A stretch of 8,249 nucleotides of DNA from CAYPEK01 sp964409645. GTDB lineage: Bacteria > UBP15 > UBA6099. This document shows positions 1-4,537 of this stretch, one piece after another (positions within the stretch are counted from its first letter, which is position 1; every line of letters starts with the position of its first letter). The notes under the pieces are model-generated. The model saw only the letters and a program-made list of their open reading frames with translations, was not told the DNA's origin and made no database searches. The stretch is from assembly GCA_964409645.1 (NCBI GenBank), contig CAYPEK010000153.1, positions 1 to 8,249 of the forward strand, in the 5' to 3' direction. Made by a program: the position numbers and the translations under genes.

Positions 1-146
1 ATCGCCAGACCGCTGGGATCGTCCGACGCGGAGTTGATCTTCAACCCGGACGACAACCTTTCGAGAGACGTCTTCAGTCCCAGATTTGTTAATCTGAGGT
101 TGTTAAGGCCTACCATTCCGGAAACATTCGTGTTGATGACAGACAT
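1..146 (-). CDS. fliC: Flagellin, N-terminal fragment (cut by window edge)
   Basis: Structural subunit of the flagellar filament, exported by the flagellar type III apparatus and polymerised outside the cell. Only the first 48 codons are in the window; the gene continues past position 1. The translation starts MSVINTNVSGMVGLNNLR and continues with SLERLSSGLKINSASDDPSG at residues 28-47. These match the conserved flagellin D0/D1 N-terminus: the INTN start, then the ERLSSGL(R/K)INSA-DD-(A/S)GLA signature. The ATG is preceded by AAGGAGG (154-160) with a 7-nt spacer, so the start is secure. A sigma-28-type promoter lies about 80 bp upstream. Hook-associated protein FlgL shares part of this signature, but the close match and the sigma-28 promoter favour flagellin. 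Which paralogue it is cannot be told from 48 residues. The symbol fliC is used generically. Confidence 0.93.
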   Translation of the reverse strand, partial: MSVINTNVSGMVGLNNLRLTNLGLKTSLERLSSGLKINSASDDPSGLA

Positions 147-222
147 CGTGGTTCCTCCTTGATTCAGCGGCCGTCGGGCGTCCTTGCCCTTCAAGAGATT
201 TACTTGCGCCGCTTCCTTTGTG
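147..222 (-). promoter_or_regulatory. Flagellin mRNA leader with hairpin and three GGA motifs (candidate CsrA target)
   Basis: Predicted 5' leader between the sigma-28 promoter and the flagellin ATG. Read on the minus strand, AGCGGC (213-208) pairs perfectly with GCCGCT (171-166). Inside this, GGGC (189-186) and GCCC (179-176) enclose the hexaloop AAGGAC (185-180). That loop fits ANGGAN, the known CsrA/RsmA recognition loop. A second ANGGAN (AAGGAG, 160-155) is the Shine-Dalgarno sequence itself, and a third (AAGGAA, 218-213) sits near the predicted 5' end. One hairpin site upstream plus one site over the SD is the arrangement established for the Bacillus subtilis hag leader, where CsrA represses flagellin translation and FliW antagonises it. 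The motifs and pairing are seen directly. CsrA control is inferred, and csrA and fliW are not in the window. Confidence 0.5.
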
Positions 223-226
223 TTGT

Positions 227-253
227 TTATCGGTCATACTGAGTTGCAACTTA
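227..253 (-). promoter_or_regulatory. Sigma-28 (FliA) promoter of the flagellin gene
   Basis: On the minus strand this reads TAAG (253-250), a 15-nt spacer, then ACCGATAA (234-227). The flagellar sigma-28 consensus is TAAA-N15-GCCGATAA, so there is one mismatch in each half and exact spacing. Transcription would start near 220-222, giving a leader of about 75 nt. It is the only such match I noticed and it points at the flagellin gene, as late-class flagellar regulation predicts. Confidence 0.85.
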
Positions 254-258
254 AGTTA

Positions 259-333
259 TTTTCTAAAAAAAGGCGCAAATAATATTGAAAACAACAGTCG
301 TTTTGTTAAACAAAATATCCATTTTTTAGAAAA
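259..333. repeat. 12-bp inverted repeat upstream of the flagellin promoter
   Basis: TTTTCTAAAAAA at 259-270 is the exact reverse complement of TTTTTTAGAAAA at 322-333, with 51 bp between. The left arm begins 6 bp upstream of the flagellin -35 element. Both arms are A/T tracts, so this may be UP-element-like or intrinsically bent DNA, or a paired protein-binding site. AT-rich composition raises the chance of a coincidental match. Confidence 0.5.
301..315. repeat. 15-bp palindrome (7-bp arms, 1-nt centre)
   Basis: TTTTGTTAAACAAAA is a palindrome with arms TTTTGTT and AACAAAA around a single A. It lies inside the spacer of the larger inverted repeat at 259-333, about 50 bp upstream of the flagellin -35 element. 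Its size and symmetry suit an operator for a dimeric DNA-binding protein, but no regulator can be named. Confidence 0.4.
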
Positions 334-381
334 AACGATTTAAATCAGCATGTTTTCAGCCGGGTCGAACCGACTTCATTA

Positions 382-395
382 AATACAATTGTATT
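382..395. repeat. Perfect 14-bp palindrome
   Basis: AATACAATTGTATT is perfectly self-complementary with no central spacer. It lies in the AT-rich gap between the phosphofructokinase stop and the flagellin promoter, about 130 bp upstream of that promoter. It is a candidate operator; the binding protein is unknown. Confidence 0.4.
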
Positions 396-404
396 AATTG
401 TCGC

Positions 405-435
405 GCTCAATTAATTATGGAATAACAAATTGAGC
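405..435. repeat. 8-bp inverted repeat, 15-nt spacer, downstream of the phosphofructokinase gene
   Basis: GCTCAATT (405-412) pairs exactly with AATTGAGC (428-435). On the minus-strand phosphofructokinase transcript it would form a hairpin about 55 nt after the stop codon. No U-tract follows on that strand, so it is not a canonical intrinsic terminator. It could still protect the 3' end, or be a binding site in DNA. The rest of the gap (about 336-488) holds only AT-rich sequence with no gene that I can support. Confidence 0.35.
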
Positions 436-488
436 CCGCCCTGAAATTTTAATTTTTTTTGAATGACGTCAGAAACGGTCCAAATATT

Positions 489-1793
489 TCAAATGAACTT
501 TTCCGGCTGGCCGGTGGACTCGAGCACGTTCTGCCAAAGCGAGCCGTTCGGATCAATCGTATTGCGTTTCAACGTCGCCATTGCGATCGGCACGTGTGTG
601 ATTGTATTGTTCCATTGCCCGACGACCATGCCGGTCTTGCCCGCCATTGCCGCATGAGCCGCATTTTGCGCAAGCTGCATGCAATAGACGCTGTCCGACG
701 GGTTTGCCGGAACGCTTCTGATGATATAGCTCGGATCAATATATTTTATATTGGCTTCCATCTTTATCGATTTAAAATAAGCGTCCATTTTTTCAACGAG
801 AAATCGGCCGATGTCTCCAAGTTTAACATTGCCCGACGCGTCAGTGCCCTTTTTCTTCGCCTCTTCCGCCATCAGTTCCTGCCCGGCGCCTTCCGCGACA
901 AGAATGAAAGCGTGTTTGCGCGTGTGCAGACGTTCTTCAATGAATTTAAACAGGCCGCCTCTCCCTTCGAGCTTGAATGGGACCTCCGGCACAAGCACTA
1001 CGTTCACGTCGTTCATCGCGATCGCCGCCTTGGCGGTTATGAAACCCGACTGGCGGCCCATCAGCTTGACCACGACTATGCCGTTCGGTGCACCCGTCGC
1101 TTCTTCGTGCGCGCCGCGCGTCGCATCCGCCGCCGCGCCGAACGCCGTTTCGAACCCGAATGATTTCTCTATGAAACAAAGATCGTTGTCGATTGTTTTA
1201 GGCACGCCCACCACCGCAACTTTCAGCCGCCGCTTCTTCAGTTCCTTGTAAAGCGCGAGCGCACCCCGCTGCGTTCCATCACCGCCGATCGCAAACAGAA
1301 TGCTCACGTTCATGCGTTCGAGCGTGTCCGTCATCTGAGTTGTATCCTGCGGCCCGCGCGAAGATGAGAGGATGCTGCCGCCTTCTTTCTGAATGTCCTC
1401 GACCGCATCCGGATTCAGGTCCATCGGCGTATGGCAGTAGCACGGCGCCAATCCCTGATATCCATATCTGAACCCGAGGATGTTACGCACGCCATAAACG
1501 TACCAGAGATTCATGACAATTCCACGAATCACGTCATTTATACCCGGGCAGAGGCCGCCGCAGGTAACGATCCCCGCGCGCGTCTTCGACGGATCGAAAT
1601 ATATCTTCTCGCGAGGGCCGGCAACTTCGATGCTTATCGGCTCGCCTTTTAACTTTCTCGCCTTCCTGAACGCATCGAGGCTGACGTCATACAGAATCCG
1701 TTCCGAATCATCCGTATATTTGCCGCATTTCACCGGCGACGGGATTGTGCATTTCCCGAGATTCTCTATTGCGAAATCAATCTTTTGAGGCAT
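489..1793 (-). CDS. pfkA: 6-phosphofructokinase, group II (clade X / plant-like type)
   Basis: Phosphorylates fructose 6-phosphate to fructose 1,6-bisphosphate, the committing step of glycolysis, in the cytoplasm. The 434-residue protein has the family core: TCGGLCPGIND at residues 77-87, GGDGTQRGA at 170-178, PKTIDND at 198-204, MGRQSGF at 245-251 and PEVPF at 269-273. The roughly 70-residue N-terminal extension before the first phosphate-binding loop is typical of the long group II enzymes related to plant PFKs and spirochaete homologues. Donor choice is usually read from two residues. Here the GGDG glycine (Gly173, ATP-like) occurs with Lys199 in PKTIDND, which is lysine in PPi enzymes. 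Plant ATP-PFKs have the same Gly/Lys pair, so ATP use is the better guess, but PPi is not excluded. AGAGGG lies 7 nt upstream of the ATG. The gene is divergent from the sugar isomerase at 1938. Confidence 0.93.
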   Translation of the reverse strand: MPQKIDFAIENLGKCTIPSPVKCGKYTDDSERILYDVSLDAFRKARKLKGEPISIEVAGPREKIYFDPSKTRAGIVTCGGLCPGINDVIRGIVMNLWYVYGVRNILGFRYGYQGLAPCYCHTPMDLNPDAVEDIQKEGGSILSSSRGPQDTTQMTDTLERMNVSILFAIGGDGTQRGALALYKELKKRRLKVAVVGVPKTIDNDLCFIEKSFGFETAFGAAADATRGAHEEATGAPNGIVVVKLMGRQSGFITAKAAIAMNDVNVVLVPEVPFKLEGRGGLFKFIEERLHTRKHAFILVAEGAGQELMAEEAKKKGTDASGNVKLGDIGRFLVEKMDAYFKSIKMEANIKYIDPSYIIRSVPANPSDSVYCMQLAQNAAHAAMAGKTGMVVGQWNNTITHVPIAMATLKRNTIDPNGSLWQNVLESTGQPEKFI

Positions 1794-1855
1794 GTTGTTT
1801 CCCTCTGGTTCATCCGCGCAGTCTGGCCTGACCGCACCGGTTATAGATTCTGCGT

Positions 1856-1864
1856 ATTATAGCA
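1856..1864 (-). promoter_or_regulatory. Extended -10 promoter for the phosphofructokinase gene
   Basis: On the minus strand this reads TGCTATAAT: a perfect TATAAT preceded by the TGn of extended -10 promoters. No good -35 hexamer lies 16-18 bp upstream, which extended -10 promoters tolerate. Transcription would start near 1849, giving a leader of about 55 nt that includes the AGAGGG ribosome binding site. It lies in the 144-bp gap between the divergent phosphofructokinase and isomerase genes. Confidence 0.5.
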
Positions 1865-1937
1865 CACATCCGCAGAACGGCATACATTTGCGCGGCGCGT
1901 TTGCGTGTGTTAAATTAGTTCGGCGGGGTGAATTCGA

Positions 1938-2612
1938 ATGAAACGATCCGAAATTAATAAGGTAATAAAAGAAGCAATCGCTTTTCTCGACGAGATGAAG
2001 TTCAGGCTGCCGCACTTCGCGGAATGGACACCTGAACAATGGGCGGCTGCGGGCCCGGAAGCGGACGAAATACGCAACAACCAACTCGGCTGGGACATAA
2101 CGGAGTTCGGCGGCGGCGATTTCGGGAAACTCGGCCTGACCATCTTCACTTTGCGCAACGGCAACCACTCCAATCCTGCCGACGGCAAGCCGTACGCAGA
2201 GAAAATTCTTATCGTTGAAGAGGAACAGATCACGCCGATGCACTTTCACAAATCCAAGATGGAAGACATCATCAACCGCGGCGGCGGAATTCTCGTAATG
2301 CAGGTTTACAACTCGACACCCGAAGGCGACCTCGCGGGCACCCCCGTCACTCTGCGTCTCGACGGTTGCCGCCGAACCGTGCCCGCCGGGTCGCTTATCA
2401 GGCTTGCGCCCGGAGAAAGCATAACCGTCACCCAACTGTTGTATCACAAATTCTGGGCCGAAAAAGGCAGCGGCAAAGTGCTCGCGGGTGAGGTGTCGTC
2501 CGTCAACGACGACATGACGGACAACTTTTTCCATGAACCGGTCGGCCGCTTCCCGGAGATCGAAGAGGACGAACCGCCATTCCGCCTGCTCCTTACAGAG
2601 TATCCGAAATAA
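1938..2612 (+). CDS. D-lyxose isomerase-type cupin sugar isomerase
   Basis: Likely D-lyxose ketol-isomerase (EC 5.3.1.15): metal-dependent, usually Mn2+, interconverting D-lyxose and D-xylulose. Characterised members often also interconvert D-mannose and D-fructose. The 224-residue protein is full length for the family. The cupin metal site is visible: His102 and His104 in TPMHFH, Glu109 in KMEDIINRGGG, and His170 in LLYHKFW. The KILIVEEEQITPMHFH to KMEDIINRGGG stretch (89-117) is the family signature. The ATG has GGGGTG 7 nt upstream. A weak promoter (TTGCGC 1888-1893, 17 bp, TAAATT 1911-1916, preceded by TGT) would give a very short leader. It diverges from the phosphofructokinase gene, suggesting the sugar feeds glycolysis. 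No lyxose transporter or xylulokinase gene is in view. The true substrate, lyxose or mannose, cannot be fixed from sequence. Confidence 0.88.
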   Translation: MKRSEINKVIKEAIAFLDEMKFRLPHFAEWTPEQWAAAGPEADEIRNNQLGWDITEFGGGDFGKLGLTIFTLRNGNHSNPADGKPYAEKILIVEEEQITPMHFHKSKMEDIINRGGGILVMQVYNSTPEGDLAGTPVTLRLDGCRRTVPAGSLIRLAPGESITVTQLLYHKFWAEKGSGKVLAGEVSSVNDDMTDNFFHEPVGRFPEIEEDEPPFRLLLTEYPK

Positions 2613-2705
2613 AACCGAACACGCTTCACCACTTTTTTGGAACTTATTATCTCCTGCTTTGTCTCAATGTGTCTGTGAATGAAATCTAATTGGGATTGCA
2701 TCTAA

Positions 2706-3500
2706 ATGAAAACCAAGCTGAAGAACACGATTCTGATCATCATAGGGTTGATTTGCTTCTACCTCGTTTTTGGTCCTCTGATGCCCGCTATGCCTTTCAA
2801 ACCCGGCCTACAGGAAATGAAAACCGACCGGGCATTTGTTTATGCCCGCAACGTAGAATCGCTCGACCCCTCTTACAACGATATCGATAGCTATATGGCA
2901 ATGGCGGAGAAATTTCACGGAATGAAATTCAAGCGACCGGTGCGTTTTTATGTCATGAGCAGCAAACTCGCGTCGCGCTGGTACACTCCGTGTCTCAATC
3001 CGAACATAAAAGGACTTGCCTTTTTCACCGGAGATATTATTTACATTGCTTCGATAGACAGAGCATATCCGATGAAGTCATATTTGATGCACGAGTTGTC
3101 CCATGCGCTTCTTTATCAGAATGCCTCTTTTGCAAGCAAGTTGAGAATGCACAGGCTGCCGTGGGTCATGGAAGGCGCCGCGGTCGCTTTCGGCGGGCCC
3201 GATTATATGGGCAATAAGGAGTTCACTGAGCGTTTCGCAAAATTCAAGGTCAAAACATCCGGCGACGAGGGTCTGCCCTTCGACAATCCAAAACAGTTTT
3301 CATCAGGTTTGCTATATCCTGTTTACGGCGATTTCACAAAATATTTGATAGAAAAATACGGTGAAAAAAAATATCAGAAATTCCTCGAACGATTCATTGA
3401 GGACCCCGATCAACCTCATGTCATTGCCAAAGAAATATTCGGCTCGGACCTGCACAACCTTGCAGGACAGTTCATTAAAAATATTAACTACCGGCAATAG
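2706..3500 (+). CDS. Membrane-anchored HExxH zinc metallopeptidase-like protein
   Basis: A 264-residue protein with a basic N-terminus, then a hydrophobic segment at about residues 8-29. This acts as a signal anchor or uncleaved signal peptide and would place the rest outside the cytoplasmic membrane. The core has HELSH at 129-133, the HExxH zinc motif with catalytic Glu130, followed 23 residues after His133 by LPWVMEGAA with Glu156. HExxH followed by (L/P)xW-x-x-EG is the gluzincin pattern of the 'peptidase MA-like' families, with the second Glu as third zinc ligand. The YG-x-F-x-KYL-x-x-KYG pattern near 215-226 also occurs in that fold. The exact family and substrate are not recognised. An in-frame TAA directly precedes the ATG, so the start cannot lie further upstream. 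The ribosome binding site is weak (TGGGAT, 9 nt upstream). It follows the isomerase by 93 bp with no obvious terminator or promoter between. Confidence 0.8.
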   Translation: MKTKLKNTILIIIGLICFYLVFGPLMPAMPFKPGLQEMKTDRAFVYARNVESLDPSYNDIDSYMAMAEKFHGMKFKRPVRFYVMSSKLASRWYTPCLNPNIKGLAFFTGDIIYIASIDRAYPMKSYLMHELSHALLYQNASFASKLRMHRLPWVMEGAAVAFGGPDYMGNKEFTERFAKFKVKTSGDEGLPFDNPKQFSSGLLYPVYGDFTKYLIEKYGEKKYQKFLERFIEDPDQPHVIAKEIFGSDLHNLAGQFIKNINYRQ

Positions 3501-3528
3501 TTCATTAGTGACCGCAAGATACTTTTCT

Positions 3529-3987
3529 TCATCCGCCGTAAATGTGGTCGAGGTCGTACGATATAAGCGGCTCGCCGGGCGCAACGAATTTCTCGCCCGT
3601 CACTTCACCTATAAATATCGTGTGGTCGCCGGAGTCTATAATCTGCACAAGCGTGCATTCAACATAGCCGAGTGAGTCCTTCAGAGCGGGCGCGCCGTTC
3701 GCCGCCGCGACCACCGGAACGCCGTTTATCGCGTTCTCTGTCACGATCTTCTCTCCCTTAAACTTCGGGACGATCTCTTTCTGGTCTTTTCGCAGAACAT
3801 TGACCGTGAATTTACCGCCATCGTGTATGAGATCGTGCGTGTATCTTGTCTTCTTCACCGCAGCCATCACCATCGGCGGATCGAACGACACCTGTGTCAC
3901 CCACGACGCGATCATTCCGTTGCGCACGCCGTCCGTCGCCACTCCCAAAACATATATTCCAGTTGTGAAATTCCTCAAAACGTCCAT
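3529..3987 (-). CDS. Flavin reductase-like FMN-binding split-barrel protein
   Basis: Probable cytoplasmic flavoprotein of the flavin reductase-like / flavoredoxin family, binding FMN and passing electrons from NAD(P)H or small redox proteins. The 152-residue length is that of a single split-barrel domain. The conserved N-terminal block is visible: FTTGIYVLG at about 6-14, then the NGMIASWVTQVSFDPPMV stretch at about 21-38, which contacts the flavin in this family. I chose ATG 3987 over in-frame GTG at 3996 because AAGGCGG (4002-3996) sits 8 nt before this ATG and would overlap the GTG. It lies about 50 bp after the acetyltransferase gene in the same direction. AT-rich DNA there (TATAAA near 4008-4013) could hold its own promoter. 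It is convergent with the metallopeptidase gene, 28 bp apart. The redox partner is unknown; related domains also occur in rubredoxin fusions. Confidence 0.85.
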   Translation of the reverse strand: MDVLRNFTTGIYVLGVATDGVRNGMIASWVTQVSFDPPMVMAAVKKTRYTHDLIHDGGKFTVNVLRKDQKEIVPKFKGEKIVTENAINGVPVVAAANGAPALKDSLGYVECTLVQIIDSGDHTIFIGEVTGEKFVAPGEPLISYDLDHIYGG

Positions 3988-4037
3988 TTGCACCACCGCC
4001 TTAATTCATTTATAACAATTTCTATACCTGTTTTGTT

Positions 4038-4535
4038 CTAAATTTCATCAAGTTGAGATTTTGTTATGGTAGCGTGCAGAATTCTTGGATTGAAACCAAG
4101 CGCGGTCCAGAATGCCACCGCCTCCTTGTTTTTTAGCACGTAGCCGACATTGATGTGTTCGATTCGCCAGATCGCGAAAAAATCCGCGGCAAGCTTCACA
4201 AGCCGTTTCCCGATCCCGTTCCCACGTGCAGGCTTTGCAACGTAAACGATGTGAATGTGCCCGTAAGCGGGCGGATCGTAGCCCGTATTACGTATTATAT
4301 CCGCCTGCAGCATACCCACCGGGATATGCGATTCGTCCGTTTCCGCTATCGCCACGAAAGATGTTTCATTTGCAAAACGGCTTCTCAATTCCTTTCGCAG
4401 CGATACCAACGCGTCGGCCGAAAATTTCCAGACGCTCGGATCGCTCTCTTCGAGATGCTTTTGAAGTGCAAAACGCATAGTCACGAGCGAATCGATGTCC
4501 CTTTCAGTCGCTTTTCTGATTCTTATCTGTTCCAT
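4038..4535 (-). CDS. GNAT family N-acetyltransferase
   Basis: Transfers an acyl group, usually acetyl from acetyl-CoA, to an amine; the substrate is not predictable. The 165-residue protein has a typical GNAT layout. It starts IRIRKATERDIDSL, then FVAIAE and VGMLQAD strands at 60-79 (motif D/A). It has the core HIHIVYVAKPARGNGIGKRL at 93-112, where RGNGIG (104-109) is the acetyl-CoA pyrophosphate loop. NKEAVAFWTALGF near the C-terminus is motif B. The ATG at 4535 lies 2 nt after the glycoside hydrolase stop (TGA, 4540-4538). GTG codons at 4541 and 4544 are in frame and overlap that stop, so an earlier start is possible. No convincing independent SD is seen, which suggests translational coupling to the upstream gene. 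Confidence 0.88.
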   Translation of the reverse strand: MEQIRIRKATERDIDSLVTMRFALQKHLEESDPSVWKFSADALVSLRKELRSRFANETSFVAIAETDESHIPVGMLQADIIRNTGYDPPAYGHIHIVYVAKPARGNGIGKRLVKLAADFFAIWRIEHINVGYVLKNKEAVAFWTALGFNPRILHATITKSQLDEI

Positions 4536-4537
4536 AC

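Noticed and set aside
147..222. A metabolite riboswitch in the flagellin leader
   Set aside because: The leader is only about 75 nt and matches no riboswitch core I know; the simple nested hairpin fits a protein-binding leader better.
464..471. Palindrome TGACGTCA, which recurs at 1682-1689
   Set aside because: Two copies of an 8-mer, one inside a coding region, with no positional logic relative to promoters; most likely chance.
459..1163. 234-residue plus-strand open frame opposite the phosphofructokinase gene
   Set aside because: It is antisense to a gene with unmistakable motifs, has no family resemblance and is rich in Arg/His, as expected of a shadow frame.
1857..2534. 225-residue minus-strand open frame over the isomerase gene
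   Set aside because: It is antisense to a complete, motif-bearing cupin isomerase and has no family resemblance of its own.
3501..3528. Possible bidirectional terminator between the convergent metallopeptidase and flavin reductase genes
   Set aside because: The 28-bp gap has no GC-rich stem and no T-tract on either strand, so no intrinsic terminator can be supported.
4001..4040. A separate promoter for the flavin reductase gene
   Set aside because: TATAAA and TATAGA hexamers are present but no -35 at acceptable spacing is seen (the best is TTGATG at 19 bp), so it is not listed as a feature.
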